A DNA stretch of 64,000 nucleotides. It comes from Oscillospiraceae bacterium (lineage in GTDB: Bacteria > Bacillota > Clostridia > Oscillospirales > Oscillospiraceae). Both the position numbers and the translations under genes were made by a program. Below the pieces are notes generated by a model. It ran no database searches, was not told where the DNA came from, and was given only the letters and a program-made list of their open reading frames with translations. Within the stretch, counting starts at the first letter, position 1. The number at the start of each line of letters is the position of its first letter. The stretch is taken from positions 1 through 64,000 of the forward strand of contig JAFQFA010000012.1 of assembly GCA_017398725.1 (NCBI GenBank). The letters are read 5' to 3'. This document shows positions 1 through 8,283 of this stretch, piece after piece.

Positions 1-63
1 AAGCGCAAGGGTCGCGTTATGGTAATTTGCGAAAACCCCAAGCATAAGCAGAGACAAGGCTAA
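1..63 (+). CDS. rpmJ: 50S ribosomal protein L36, C-terminal part
   Basis: The first 20 codons read in frame from base 1 end KQRQG before a TAA stop, the C-terminal end of bacterial L36, a small zinc-ribbon protein of the large subunit. The C-x-n-H of its zinc site is visible (Cys in VICENPKHKQ). The 5' half lies outside the window. It sits just upstream of rpsM, as in the Firmicutes spc-alpha operon junction (established gene order). Confidence is high because both sequence and position agree. Confidence 0.93.
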   Translation, partial: KRKGRVMVICENPKHKQRQG

Positions 64-82
64 TAGGAGGTGCTGAAAGAAT

Positions 83-451
83 ATGGCTCGTATTTCTGGT
101 ATTGACCTGCCCCGCGAGAAGCGCATCGAGGTTGCGCTGACTTATATCTACGGCATCGGACCTGCTCGTGCAGCCAAGGTTTTGGAGACCACCGGTATCG
201 ATCCCGATACCCGTGTGAAGGATCTGACCGAGGATCAGGAAGCTCAGCTGCGTGAGACCATTGAGCATAACTACACCATCGAGGGTGACCTGCGTCGTGA
301 GACCGCTATGAACATCAAGCGGCTGTCCGAAATCGGTTGCTACCGTGGTCTGCGTCATCGTCGCGGCCTGCCCGTGCACGGCCAGCGTACCAAGACCAAT
401 GCTCGTACCCGTAAGGGTCCGAAGAAGACCATCGCTAACAAGAAGAAGTAA
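83..451 (+). CDS. rpsM: 30S ribosomal protein S13
   Basis: A 122-residue protein opening [16 protein letters not shown], the typical start of bacterial S13, which binds 16S rRNA in the small-subunit head and touches tRNA and S19. The helix-two-turn-helix core ([10 protein letters not shown]) and the basic tail ([22 protein letters not shown] region) are intact and the length is normal. A GGAGG Shine-Dalgarno lies about 12 bases before the ATG. It is the second gene of the operon rpmJ-rpsM-rpsK-rpsD-rpoA-rplQ. Confidence 0.98.
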   Translation: MARISGIDLPREKRIEVALTYIYGIGPARAAKVLETTGIDPDTRVKDLTEDQEAQLRETIEHNYTIEGDLRRETAMNIKRLSEIGCYRGLRHRRGLPVHGQRTKTNARTRKGPKKTIANKKK

Positions 452-466
452 GGAGGGATATGTAAC

Positions 467-862
467 ATGGCTAAGGCTACTAAGAAGGTTGTAAAGCGCC
501 GCAGAGAGCGCAAGGTAGTTGAAAAGGGCGCGGCACATATCCGTTCCTCTTTCAACAACACCATGGTCACCATCACTGATCTGGAAGGCAATGCCCTCAG
601 CTGGGCTTCCTCCGGCGGTCTGGGCTTCCGTGGTTCCCGTAAGTCTACTCCCTTTGCCGCACAGACTGCAGCTGAGACTGCCGCCAATGCTGCTAAGGAG
701 TATGGCCTGAAGACCGTTGAGGTCTATGTGAAGGGCCCCGGTCAGGGCCGTGAGGCTGCGATCCGCGCTCTCCAGTCCGCTGGTCTGGAAGTCGTGATGA
801 TCAAGGACGTCACCCCCATTCCTCACAATGGCTGCCGTCCCCCCAAGAGACGTCGTGTCTGA
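467..862 (+). CDS. rpsK: 30S ribosomal protein S11
   Basis: A 131-residue protein with the S11 signatures [29 protein letters not shown] and the C-terminal tail [16 protein letters not shown]11 forms part of the 30S platform and contacts the mRNA exit region. An AAGGAGG Shine-Dalgarno precedes the ATG at the usual spacing. Only 15 bases separate it from rpsM, in line with one transcript. Nothing unusual was seen. Confidence 0.98.
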   Translation: MAKATKKVVKRRRERKVVEKGAAHIRSSFNNTMVTITDLEGNALSWASSGGLGFRGSRKSTPFAAQTAAETAANAAKEYGLKTVEVYVKGPGQGREAAIRALQSAGLEVVMIKDVTPIPHNGCRPPKRRRV

Positions 863-885
863 TTTTGTAAGGAGGAATTTGAATT

Positions 886-1485
886 ATGGCTAAGAATATG
901 CAGCCCGTTTTGAAGCGTTGCAGAACGCTGGGCGTTTCTCCTGCCGCAATGGGTTACTCCAAGTCTTCCAACAAGAACCCCGGCGGTCAGAGAAGAGCTA
1001 AGAAGTCCGAATACGCCATGCAGCTGACCGAGAAGCAGAAGGTCAAGTTTGTCTATGGCATTCAGGAAAAGCAGTTCCACAACTACTACGAGAAGGCTTC
1101 CCGTGCAGAAGGCAACACCGGTGAGGTGCTGCTGAGCCTGATCGAGCGCAGACTGGATAACGTTGTTTACCGTCTGGGCTTTGCCAACTCCCGCCGTCAG
1201 GCCCGTCAGCTGGTGAACCACGGTCACTTTACCGTTAACGGTAACCGTGTGAACATCCCCAGCTACCTGATCAAGGCCGGCGACGTTGTGGCTGTTTCCG
1301 AGAAGAGCGCTTCCAATGCTTTCTTCAAGAAGCTGAAGGAAGATGATGCTTTCGTGGCCGCTCCCAAGTGGCTGGATCGCGACAAGAACACCTTGACCGG
1401 CAAGGTCGTGGGTATGCCCACTCAGGCCGATATCGATTTCGAGATCGCTGTCCACCTGATCGTCGAGTTGTACTCCAAGAATTAA
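886..1485 (+). CDS. rpsD: 30S ribosomal protein S4
   Basis: A 199-residue S4: assembly-initiator protein of the 30S body that binds the 5' domain of 16S rRNA. The S4 domain is visible as RLDNVVYRLGFANSRRQARQ followed by LVNHGHFTVNGNRVNIPS. Presence of rpsD between rpsK and rpoA is the arrangement seen in most Firmicutes, where S4 often autoregulates the operon or its own gene. GGAGG lies 10 bases before the ATG. Immediately downstream a short hairpin (TGGGGT/ACCCCA, about 1512-1535) stands between rpsD and rpoA. Confidence 0.98.
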   Translation: MAKNMQPVLKRCRTLGVSPAAMGYSKSSNKNPGGQRRAKKSEYAMQLTEKQKVKFVYGIQEKQFHNYYEKASRAEGNTGEVLLSLIERRLDNVVYRLGFANSRRQARQLVNHGHFTVNGNRVNIPSYLIKAGDVVAVSEKSASNAFFKKLKEDDAFVAAPKWLDRDKNTLTGKVVGMPTQADIDFEIAVHLIVELYSKN

Positions 1486-1563
1486 ACCCCTGTTCGTTCG
1501 TTTTTGTGCTATGGTGGGGTATGATTCTGGACCCCACACACTTTTGAAGGAGGGTTATGATTC

Positions 1564-2523
1564 ATGGTAGAAATTGAAAAGCCTCGCATTACCTGCTTTG
1601 ATTCCGCGGAGGATCCCTCTTACGGCAAGTATGTCGTAGAGCCTCTGGAGCGCGGTTACGGTATGACTTTGGGTAACTCCCTGCGTCGTATCTTGATCTC
1701 TAGCCTGCCCGGCTACGCCGCTACTTCTGTGAAGATCGCCGGCGTGCAGCATGAGTTCTCCACCATTCCCGGTGTTACCGAGGATGTGACCGAGATCGTG
1801 CTGAATGTCAAGCAGCTGATCCTGAAGCTCCACAGCCAAGGTCCTAAGACCGTGTATATTGACGCGGTTGGTCCTTGTGAGGTTACCGCCGCTGATATCA
1901 AGGCTGACGGCGAAGTGGAAATTCTGAACCCCGAGCTGCACATCTGCACTCTGGGTGAAGGCGCAACCTTTAATATGGAGATCACCCTGTCTCAGGGCCG
2001 TGGCTATGTGCCTGCGGACCGGAACAAGACCGCACAGACGGTGATCGGCGTGATCCCCATTGACTCCATCTATATGCCTGTGAAAAAGGTTAACTATTCG
2101 GTGGAGCCCACCCGCGTCGGCGATAAGACCGACTTTGACAAGCTGACCCTAGAGGTCTGGACCGATTCCACGATCTCTGCCAAGGACGCCGTGTCTTTGG
2201 GTGCCAAGATCCTTTCCGATCATATGACGGTGTTTACCAACCTGTCTGACACAGTCAGCGCCGGTTCTACCGTTGTGGAGAAGACTTCCGATCGGCCCGA
2301 CACCAAGCTGTCCATGACCATCGACGAGCTGGATCTGTCTGTCCGTAGCTTCAACTGCCTGAAGCGGGCCAATATCAACACCGTGGCTGATCTGATCAGC
2401 AAGACCGATGAAGATATGATGAAGGTCCGTAACATGGGCAAGAAGTCTTTGGATGAAGTACAGAAGAAGCTGGAAATGATGGGCCTGTCTCTGGCCAGCG
2501 AGGATTCTGGCAGTAACAACTGA
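1564..2523 (+). CDS. rpoA: DNA-directed RNA polymerase alpha subunit
   Basis: A 319-residue alpha subunit. The N-terminal assembly domain (about 1-235) carries [23 protein letters not shown] sequence (here [20 protein letters not shown]) and the C-terminal DNA/activator-binding domain (about 250-312) carries [17 protein letters not shown] and [10 protein letters not shown]. The ATG at 1564 is preceded by AAGGAGGG; an overlapping out-of-frame ATG six bases earlier leads to a stop within a few codons. It is followed by rplQ, the standard order. Confidence 0.98.
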   Translation: MVEIEKPRITCFDSAEDPSYGKYVVEPLERGYGMTLGNSLRRILISSLPGYAATSVKIAGVQHEFSTIPGVTEDVTEIVLNVKQLILKLHSQGPKTVYIDAVGPCEVTAADIKADGEVEILNPELHICTLGEGATFNMEITLSQGRGYVPADRNKTAQTVIGVIPIDSIYMPVKKVNYSVEPTRVGDKTDFDKLTLEVWTDSTISAKDAVSLGAKILSDHMTVFTNLSDTVSAGSTVVEKTSDRPDTKLSMTIDELDLSVRSFNCLKRANINTVADLISKTDEDMMKVRNMGKKSLDEVQKKLEMMGLSLASEDSGSNN

Positions 2524-2542
2524 TAATTAGGAGGAAACGCTT

Positions 2543-2884
2543 ATGTTCGGCACTCGTAAGCTGGGTAAGACCAGCGCACAGAGAAAAGCCCTGCTGCGTC
2601 AGCAGGTCACCGATCTGCTGGAGAACGGCAAGATGGAGACCACCTTCTATCGCGCTAAGGAAGTGCAGCCCGTGGTCGAGAAGATGATCACACTGGGCAA
2701 GAAGGGTAATCTGGCTGCTTACCGCAGAGCTATGGCTTATGTGACCAAGGAAGATGTGGTCCAGAAGCTGTTCAAGGAGATCGCTCCCAAGTACGCTGAC
2801 CGTAATGGCGGCTACACCAGAGTGACCCGTACCGGCGCCCGTCGCGGTGACGCTGCCGAGATGGCAGTCATCGAGCTGGTGTAA
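2543..2884 (+). CDS. rplQ: 50S ribosomal protein L17
   Basis: A 113-residue L17 opening [20 protein letters not shown] and ending [14 protein letters not shown], both family hallmarks. L17 binds domain III of 23S rRNA near the tunnel exit. It is the last gene of the operon: 20 bases after the stop comes a strong intrinsic terminator. Shine-Dalgarno AGGAGG is 9 bases upstream. Confidence 0.97.
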   Translation: MFGTRKLGKTSAQRKALLRQQVTDLLENGKMETTFYRAKEVQPVVEKMITLGKKGNLAAYRRAMAYVTKEDVVQKLFKEIAPKYADRNGGYTRVTRTGARRGDAAEMAVIELV

Positions 2885-2903
2885 TCCGGAAACCAACCGA
2901 TAA

Positions 2904-2935
2904 AAGAGGGTATCGCTTGCGATACCCTCTTTTTA
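2904..2935 (+). terminator. Rho-independent terminator of the alpha operon
   Basis: A perfect 12-bp stem (AAGAGGGTATCG with CGATACCCTCTT) with a 4-base loop, followed by a T run. It ends the rpmJ-to-rplQ transcript. Confidence 0.93.
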
Positions 2936-2977
2936 ACTTCTGAAATTCCGCTTGATCGAACGGATATGCTCTGTGTT

Positions 2978-3078
2978 GTCATTGCGAGGGCGCTTGCGTT
3001 CATGGCAATCTCGAGGAAGAAAACAGCATGAAAACAAGCGAAAGATCGCCGCGCCCCCCCGTTGAGGTTCGCGATGAC
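2978..3078. repeat. GTCATTGCGAGG-type intergenic palindromic repeat
   Basis: The ends GTCATTGCGAGG and the inverted CGCGATGAC bracket a segment containing GGCAATCTCG and GATCGCCGCG. This resembles a widespread class of imperfect palindromic intergenic repeats seen in many clostridial genomes (recognised from memory, not searched). No coding sequence is visible in 2936-3166, which otherwise holds only the promoter region of scfA. Confidence 0.6.
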
Positions 3079-3166
3079 GTGCGTTACACAATAGTCTTAT
3101 AACAGAGCAAAATAATGGAATCTACCCCTTCACTCTGCTTTGTTCCAAAAACTGAAACCTTTCCCA

Positions 3167-3195
3167 TTGACTTTGCGGTGGGGATATGGTAACAT
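3167..3195 (+). promoter_or_regulatory. Candidate sigma-70-type promoter of scfA
   Basis: TTGACT, 17 bases, TAACAT; about 30 bases later comes the GGAGG of scfA. The scfA gene is followed by its own terminator, so this promoter probably makes a short abundant transcript. Confidence 0.6.
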
Positions 3196-3226
3196 TTATC
3201 TGTACATTTTTTGTGGAGGTGCTACT

Positions 3227-3379
3227 ATGGAGCATATCAAGACCATCGAGACCCGCAATCTGTGTGACAGCGCGAAGAATGGCGGTTGCGGCGAATGCCA
3301 GACTTCCTGCCAGTCTGCCTGCAAGACCAGCTGCGGTATCGCAAACCAGAAGTGCGAGAGCACCAAGGAAAGCAAGTAA
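3227..3379 (+). CDS. scfA: SCIFF (six-cysteine) ranthipeptide precursor
   Basis: A 50-residue peptide with the near-invariant core CGECQTSCQSACKTSC of the SCIFF family, precursors of thioether-crosslinked (ranthipeptide) natural products found in almost all Clostridia. Seven cysteines are present: the six of the family core (C21, C24, C28, C32, C36, C43) plus C13 in the leader. The ATG at 3227 follows GGAGG by 8 bases; an upstream in-frame extension lacks a ribosome site. The adjacent radical-SAM gene is the expected maturase. Its physiological role (signalling has been proposed for some clostridial members) cannot be read from the sequence. Confidence 0.93.
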   Translation: MEHIKTIETRNLCDSAKNGGCGECQTSCQSACKTSCGIANQKCESTKESK

Positions 3380-3390
3380 TTGCAAACTGA

Positions 3391-3417
3391 AAATGCCGCC
3401 GTCAGGCGGCATTTTTT
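3391..3417 (+). terminator. Terminator/attenuator between scfA and scfB
   Basis: AATGCCGCC-GTCA-GGCGGCATTTTTT: perfect 9-bp stem plus T run, 11 bases after scfA. Partial read-through would give more precursor transcript than maturase transcript, a common arrangement for peptide cassettes. Confidence 0.85.
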
Positions 3418-3444
3418 GTAGTTGCTTAAAAGGAGATATATTTT

Positions 3445-4824
3445 ATGATCCATCAGTATAAGCTCGGTAGCTACAATATCGTTCTGGACGTTTGTTCCGG
3501 CGCGGTCCACGCAGTGGATGAGGTTGCTTACGAGATCATTGCGTTGTTTGAAAACCATAGCCGTGAGACGGTTGTGGAGCGGGTAGGACAGATGTTTGCC
3601 GGCAGAGAGGATATTACTGCCGAAGATATCAACGAGTGCTACGAGCAGGTGAGAAGCCTGAAAGATGCGGGAAAACTCTTTGCGCCGGACACCTTTGAAC
3701 CGATGGCGGGAAAGCTGAAGGAAAAGACGGCCGGTGTGGTGAAGGCGTTGTGTCTGCACGTGGCCCATACCTGTAACCTGAACTGCTCCTACTGCTTTGC
3801 CAGTCAGGGTAAATACCATGGTGATCGAGCAGTGATGTCCTTTGAGGTGGGCAAGCAGGCACTGGATTTTCTGGTGGCAAATTCCGGCAGCCGGAAAAAT
3901 CTGGAGGTGGACTTCTTTGGCGGCGAACCGCTGATGAATTTCCAAGTAGTCAAAGATTTAGTGGCCTATGCCCGGAGCATCGAAAAACAGCACAATAAGA
4001 ATTTTCGGTTTACCCTGACCACCAACGGCGTGTTGGTGGATGATGATGTGATCGAATTTGCCAACCGGGAGTGCAGCAATGTGGTGCTGAGTCTGGATGG
4101 GCGGAAGGAGATCCACGACCGTTACCGTGTGGACTATGCAGGTAAGGGAAGCTGGGATAAGATCGTTCCCAAGTTCCAGAAATTTGTGGAAGCCCGTCAG
4201 GGAAAGGAATACTACATGCGGGGAACCTTTACCCATGCGAACCCGGACTTTTTAAAGGATATCCAGCAAATGCTGGATCTGGGCTTTACCGAGCTGAGCA
4301 TGGAGCCGGTGGTCAGCGCTCCCGGTGATCCCGGTGCCTTGACGGAAGAAGATCTGCCCATTGTTCTTAATCAGTATGAAAAGCTGGCAGAATTGATGCT
4401 CCAGCGGCGCAAAGAGGGCAGACCCTTTACCTTCTACCATTACATGATCGATTTGACCGGCGGTCCCTGTATTTACAAGCGGATCTCCGGCTGCGGCTCC
4501 GGAACGGAGTATATGGCCGTTACGCCTTGGGGCGATTTGTATCCCTGCCATCAGTTTGTGGGCGAGGAAGCCTTTAAGCTGGGCAATATTTGGGAGGGAG
4601 TGACAAATCCCAATGTGCAGGCTCAGTTTGCTGCCTGTAATGTGTACGCCCACCCGGAGTGCCGGGATTGTTGGGCAAGACTCTACTGCTCCGGCGGCTG
4701 CGCAGCCAATGCATACCACAGTACCGGTTCTGTTACCGGTGTCTATGAATACGGCTGTAAGCTGTTCCGTAAGCGGATGGAGTGCGCCATTATGGTGGCA
4801 GTAGATAAGGCGTTGGGCGAATAA
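3445..4824 (+). CDS. scfB: SCIFF maturase, radical SAM/SPASM thioether synthase
   Basis: A 459-residue enzyme that installs Cys-to-alpha-carbon thioether links in ScfA (family knowledge). Residues 1-90 form the small peptide-recognition (RRE-like) domain. The radical-SAM cluster motif C-x3-C-x2-C is C110-NLN-C114-SY-C117. The C-terminal SPASM domain contains many cysteines (ISGCGSGTEYM, YPCHQF, CRDCWARLYCSGGC) for two auxiliary Fe-S clusters. AAAAGGAGAT lies 8 bases before the ATG. The downstream decarboxylase-family gene begins 2 bases after the stop, so the two are probably co-transcribed. Confidence 0.95.
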   Translation: MIHQYKLGSYNIVLDVCSGAVHAVDEVAYEIIALFENHSRETVVERVGQMFAGREDITAEDINECYEQVRSLKDAGKLFAPDTFEPMAGKLKEKTAGVVKALCLHVAHTCNLNCSYCFASQGKYHGDRAVMSFEVGKQALDFLVANSGSRKNLEVDFFGGEPLMNFQVVKDLVAYARSIEKQHNKNFRFTLTTNGVLVDDDVIEFANRECSNVVLSLDGRKEIHDRYRVDYAGKGSWDKIVPKFQKFVEARQGKEYYMRGTFTHANPDFLKDIQQMLDLGFTELSMEPVVSAPGDPGALTEEDLPIVLNQYEKLAELMLQRRKEGRPFTFYHYMIDLTGGPCIYKRISGCGSGTEYMAVTPWGDLYPCHQFVGEEAFKLGNIWEGVTNPNVQAQFAACNVYAHPECRDCWARLYCSGGCAANAYHSTGSVTGVYEYGCKLFRKRMECAIMVAVDKALGE

Positions 4825-4825
4825 T

Positions 4826-6148
4826 ATGGAAACACCCATTGTTGATTTTGTGGAAAAGTATGCCGCATCCGGCACGATGCGTTTGCATATGCCCGGCCAT
4901 AAGGGCGTGACATATCTGGGTCCGGAAAAATGGGACCTGACAGAGGTCACCGGAGCGGATAGTTTGTATGAAGCCGACGGCGTGATTGCGAAAAGTGAGG
5001 AAAATGCTTCCAAGCTGTTTGGCTGCCATACCTTTTACAGCACGGAAGGATCTTCCCATTGTATCCGCGCCATGCTGACGCTGGCTGCCCAGTATGCAGT
5101 CCGGCAGGGGAAGAACCCGGTGATCGCAGCTGCCCGGAATGCTCACAAGACATTTTTATGTGCAGCGGCGATGCTGGATTTGCAGGTCCGGTGGCTCTAT
5201 CCTCAAGATGGGGAAAGTTATCTTTCCTGCCGGCTGACAGAGGAACAGGTGGATGCTTTTTTGGCGGAAACCGGAGCCACAGCTCTGTATTTGACCAGCC
5301 CGGATTACTTGGGTAACATGGCAGATGTGGCGGTCCTTTCCGAAGTGTGCCATAAACGGGGCTGTTTGCTTTTGGTGGACAATGCCCACGGCGCGCACCT
5401 GCGGTTTTTGAAGCCCAGCCTTCATCCGATGGATCTGGGGGCGGACCTTTGCTGCGATTCTGCCCATAAGACTTTGCCGGTGCTTACCGGCGGCGCATAT
5501 TTGCATATTTCTTCCCATGGGCCTGTCTTTTTTGCCCAGCAGGCGAAAAATGCGTTGGCGCTCCACGGCAGTACCAGCCCCTCCTATCTAATTTTGCAAT
5601 CGCTGGATCTTGCCAACCGGCTGCTGGAAACATGGAATGTTGCCGAATTTGCGGAGAAGGTGAGCGCCATGCGCCGGCGGCTGGAAGAGAAGGGACTTAT
5701 CTTTTACGGCAACGAGCCCATGAAGCTGACCTTGGACGGGGCGGCCATGGGCTGCGGCACCGATGTGCTTTGCTGGCAGTTGGAGGAAAAGGGCATCGAG
5801 TGGGAATTTGCCGATCCGGACTATCTGGTGCTGATGCTCTCGCCGGCCATGACCGATGGGGAACTTGCCCGATTGGAATCGGTACTGGAGCAATTGCAGA
5901 CCGGCAATGAAGAACCTGCCCGTTTGCCTGCCTTCGCGCCTTGCCGGCAGGTGATGTCTTTGCGGCAGGCGATGCTTGCGCCAGCGGAAACACTGCCCGT
6001 GGAGCAGTGCGTGGGTAGAGTGCTGGCGCAACCTTCGGTGGGGTGTCCGCCGGCAGTGCCGATTGTGATCTGCGGGGAAATGATCGATGCCCATGCAGTA
6101 AAGCTTTTGCGCTATTACGGCGTGGAAACATGTACGGTGGTATTGTAA
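4826..6148 (+). CDS. Orn/Lys/Arg decarboxylase-family PLP enzyme
   Basis: A 440-residue fold-type I PLP enzyme. The opening RLHMPGHKG is the hallmark of the family's major domain; D185 in VDNAHGAH should bind the pyridine nitrogen and K215 in SAHKTLPVLTG is the likely Schiff-base lysine. It is shorter than typical 480-490-residue SpeA/CadA-type proteins but keeps a short C-terminal domain (about 375-440). Substrate (arginine, lysine, ornithine) cannot be decided. The start is set by the ATG 2 bases after scfB; no strong Shine-Dalgarno, suggesting translational coupling. In other Clostridia such genes often sit near tmk/holB, so adjacency to scfB may be incidental. Confidence 0.85.
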   Translation: METPIVDFVEKYAASGTMRLHMPGHKGVTYLGPEKWDLTEVTGADSLYEADGVIAKSEENASKLFGCHTFYSTEGSSHCIRAMLTLAAQYAVRQGKNPVIAAARNAHKTFLCAAAMLDLQVRWLYPQDGESYLSCRLTEEQVDAFLAETGATALYLTSPDYLGNMADVAVLSEVCHKRGCLLLVDNAHGAHLRFLKPSLHPMDLGADLCCDSAHKTLPVLTGGAYLHISSHGPVFFAQQAKNALALHGSTSPSYLILQSLDLANRLLETWNVAEFAEKVSAMRRRLEEKGLIFYGNEPMKLTLDGAAMGCGTDVLCWQLEEKGIEWEFADPDYLVLMLSPAMTDGELARLESVLEQLQTGNEEPARLPAFAPCRQVMSLRQAMLAPAETLPVEQCVGRVLAQPSVGCPPAVPIVICGEMIDAHAVKLLRYYGVETCTVVL

Positions 6149-6149
6149 A

Positions 6150-6206
6150 AGCAATGGGATTCGGCGGCGGGAACAGAGCCCCCACCCTACAGAACAGTCC
6201 AATCAT
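6150..6206. repeat. MITE-like repeat, partial copy (right half)
   Basis: AGCAATGGGATTCGGCGGCG and the following GAACAGAGCC...CACCCTACAG match, with a few changes, the right half of the complete element at 30392-30530. It begins at the stop codon of the decarboxylase gene. The left half is absent. Confidence 0.65.
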
Positions 6207-6418
6207 TAAAAAAGAGCAGGCATTTTGCCTGTAAAAAAGATGAAATGTTGGGTGGCGGTGCGTGGTTAGCGTCAAAACCGCTACCAAGCATTGGTATGGC
6301 GAGCAGTCTGCCAAAAGTGCCATGGATACTTGGGAAGGTACCGTGGAGCGCATCTGAATGTATGAAGAAGCACAGGCAAAGATTTTTGCCTGTGCTTCTT
6401 TTTCCTATGGGACAAATA
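6207..6418. other. Gene-free stretch with two hairpins, possible small RNA or decayed ORF
   Basis: A hairpin CAGGCA-TTT-TGCCTG (6218-6235) is flanked on its left by an A run, so it would terminate minus-strand transcription. Between it and the plus-strand terminator at 6365-6404 lies about 120 bases in which one frame without ATG reads ...VKTATKHWYGEQSAKSAM... (6271-6354) before a TGA. Whether this is a gene remnant or a transcribed RNA cannot be told. Confidence 0.35.
6365..6404 (+). terminator. Intrinsic terminator
   Basis: A 15-bp stem built on AGAAGCACAGGCAAA and its complement, short loop, then T run. It isolates the next promoter (6419) from upstream transcription. Confidence 0.85.
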
Positions 6419-6447
6419 TTGACAAATTATGAATGATTTTTTATAAT
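6419..6447 (+). promoter_or_regulatory. Consensus sigma-70-type promoter
   Basis: TTGACA, 17 bases, TATAAT: a perfect consensus. It drives the membrane protein at 6492. Confidence 0.9.
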
Positions 6448-6491
6448 AATACCAACGGCAAAAGCCGATATAGAGAGGAGAGAAAACTTTT

Positions 6492-7250
6492 ATGATTATG
6501 ACGATCTATTCCCGCGCACTGAAGGTTCTGTTGAAGAAGCCTTTGAAGCTGTGGGGCCTGTCTCTGCTGAGTGTTGCGCTGTCCGGTTTGTTCAGCGCTC
6601 TGTGTGGCGTTGCAATTCCTGCTCTGGGCATTGGCGTGTCGCTGCTGATGACTACCTCTATGACCATGGTTTACCTGTATGGTTACCGGGGTGAGGAAGT
6701 AAAGGCTGTGCAGCTGTTTTCCTGCTTCAAGGACTGGAACACCATTAAGCGCGTTCTGTGTGGCATGGGCTGGATGGCACTGTGGATCTTCCTGTGGGGT
6801 TTGATTCCCATTGTCGGTCCCATCTTTGCGATGATCCGCTCCTATGAGTACCGCCTGACTCCTTACATTCTGGTCACCGAGCCGGAAGTGTCTGTGACCG
6901 ATGCCATCAAGGTGTCTTCTGCCCGTACAAAGGGCTATAAGGGCAAGATGTTCTTGGCGGATTTCCTGTATGGCGTATTCTTTGGCCTGACCTGCTTCGT
7001 GCTGGGCCTGTTTGCGGCCATTCCCTACATCGGCGTGCTGTTCGGCATCGCTCTGTTTGTGGCTTATATTGCTTACATCGCTCTGAGCCCTCTGTTCTTG
7101 GGTCTGGTGCAGGCTGCCTTCTATGAAGAGATCACCAACCCCACCATCGTGAATAATGTTGTGGTGGTTGGTTCCTGCGCCAATTGCGGTGCACCTCTGG
7201 CTGCCGGCGCTAAGTTCTGCGCCAGCTGTGGCAAGTCCGTGGAGGAGTAA
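6492..7250 (+). CDS. Polytopic membrane protein with C-terminal zinc ribbon
   Basis: A 252-residue protein of unknown function. Hydrophobic stretches in about residues 15-35, 37-55, 88-112, 156-182 and 186-212 predict several membrane helices. The C-terminus CANCGAPLAAGAKFCASCG is a zinc-ribbon (CxxC-x10-CxxC) that should lie in the cytosol. The GAGGAG site fits either the ATG at 6492 or the one two codons later. It has its own consensus promoter and terminator, so it is probably monocistronic and well expressed. A role in membrane stress or protein sorting would be a guess. Confidence 0.8.
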   Translation: MIMTIYSRALKVLLKKPLKLWGLSLLSVALSGLFSALCGVAIPALGIGVSLLMTTSMTMVYLYGYRGEEVKAVQLFSCFKDWNTIKRVLCGMGWMALWIFLWGLIPIVGPIFAMIRSYEYRLTPYILVTEPEVSVTDAIKVSSARTKGYKGKMFLADFLYGVFFGLTCFVLGLFAAIPYIGVLFGIALFVAYIAYIALSPLFLGLVQAAFYEEITNPTIVNNVVVVGSCANCGAPLAAGAKFCASCGKSVEE

Positions 7251-7262
7251 GTCCTTAAACAT

Positions 7263-7295
7263 AAAAAGTACGCACCTGACGGTGCGTACTTTTTT
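7263..7295 (+). terminator. Terminator of the zinc-ribbon membrane protein
   Basis: AAAAAGTACGCACC-TGAC-GGTGCGTACTTTTTT: perfect stem with tetraloop and T run. Confidence 0.92.
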
Positions 7296-7307
7296 CGTGT
7301 TTTCAAT

Positions 7308-7335
7308 AAAAATCCGCCCAAGAAGGCGGATTTTT
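7308..7335 (-). terminator. Terminator of the SDR reductase gene
   Basis: AAAAATCCGCC and GGCGGATTTTT form a perfect 11-bp stem; on the minus strand it is followed by a T run, 9 bases after the reductase stop codon. Confidence 0.88.
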
Positions 7336-7344
7336 CTATGTAAC

Positions 7345-8067
7345 TTACTTTGCGCCGTTGACGGGGATCCACTGGCCGCTGAGGAAGGAAGCGCGCTCGC
7401 TTGCCAAGAAGGCAATGACTTCGCCGATCTCCTGAGGCTGGCCCAAACGCTGCATGGGATTGGAAGCGATCATAGCCTGACGGATCTCATCGGGAACCTT
7501 ATCGTACATCTCGGTCTGGGTGGCGCCGGGAGCGACACAGTTGACGGTGATGTTCTTCCGACCACCTTCCTTTGCCAAGGAAGCGGTGAAGCCGATCAGA
7601 GCAGCCTTGGTGGTGGAGTAGTTGCACTGGCCGGGGTTGCCGCGAACGGCGGTGGAGCTCAGGTTGATGATGCGGCCGTAGTTGTTCTCACGCATCTGCT
7701 TGTAAACGCCGTGGGTCCAGTAGAACACGCCGTTGAGGTTGGTGTTGATGACCTGCTCCCACTGCTGGACAGTCATCTTGTGGAAGATAACGTCCCGGGT
7801 AATGCCAGCGTTGTTCACCAGAATGTCGATGCGGCCGAAATGCTCCAGAACCTTCTCGATAGCGGCCTGTACATCCTCATAGTTGGAAACGTCGCACTTC
7901 ACGGGGAAGGCTTTGGGGCCCAGCTCTTCAGCGGTCTTGCAGGCGGCCTCGTAGTTGTAGTCCACGATGGCAATGCCTTCGATGTTTTCACGGATGAAGA
8001 CCTTAGCGGTGGCCTTGCCGATACCGCCGGCGGAACCGGTAATGACAGCAATCTTATTGCTCAGCAT
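7345..8067 (-). CDS. fabG: Short-chain dehydrogenase, 3-oxoacyl-ACP reductase type
   Basis: A 240-residue classical SDR. The NAD(P)-binding TGSAGGIG motif is at residues 10-17, NNAG at 85-88 and the catalytic Ser138-Tyr150-Lys154 triad is complete (YSTTK). The C-terminal FLASERASFLSGQWIPVNG fits FabG/PhaB-type ketoacyl reductases that reduce 3-oxoacyl-ACP or acetoacetyl-CoA. It stands alone, not in a fab operon, so a role outside fatty-acid synthesis is possible; the gene symbol is by family only. Confidence 0.8.
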   Translation of the reverse strand: MLSNKIAVITGSAGGIGKATAKVFIRENIEGIAIVDYNYEAACKTAEELGPKAFPVKCDVSNYEDVQAAIEKVLEHFGRIDILVNNAGITRDVIFHKMTVQQWEQVINTNLNGVFYWTHGVYKQMRENNYGRIINLSSTAVRGNPGQCNYSTTKAALIGFTASLAKEGGRKNITVNCVAPGATQTEMYDKVPDEIRQAMIASNPMQRLGQPQEIGEVIAFLASERASFLSGQWIPVNGAK

Positions 8068-8222
8068 AGTAAATCACCTGTTTTCTAGAATTTCGGGGCG
8101 ATATGCCCCAATACATCCATTATAGACTTTTCCGCCGGGATGTCAACAGTTTTTGGAAAATTGCAGAAAGATACAAAGATGCTTAATTTTTTTCAGAATT
8201 ATTAGTTTTTGGCATATCTGGC

Positions 8223-8252
8223 TTGCAAAAAGGTCTGAAATTATGATATATT
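8223..8252 (+). promoter_or_regulatory. Candidate promoter of the AraC-type regulator
   Basis: TTGCAA, 18 bases, TATATT. The -10 box overlaps an in-frame TTG at 8251, which argues that translation starts later, at the GTG at 8284. Confidence 0.5.
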
Positions 8253-8283
8253 GGATAAAATCAAGAAAAAGAGGTGCGTCGCT

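Noticed and set aside
1505..1540. Hairpin between rpsD and rpoA as a terminator or S4-binding site
   Set aside because: The stem is only 6 bp and lacks a T run; too weak to claim.
6043..6234. Short open frame spanning the end of the decarboxylase gene and the repeat
   Set aside because: It overlaps the decarboxylase in another frame and continues into repeat sequence; no ribosome site.
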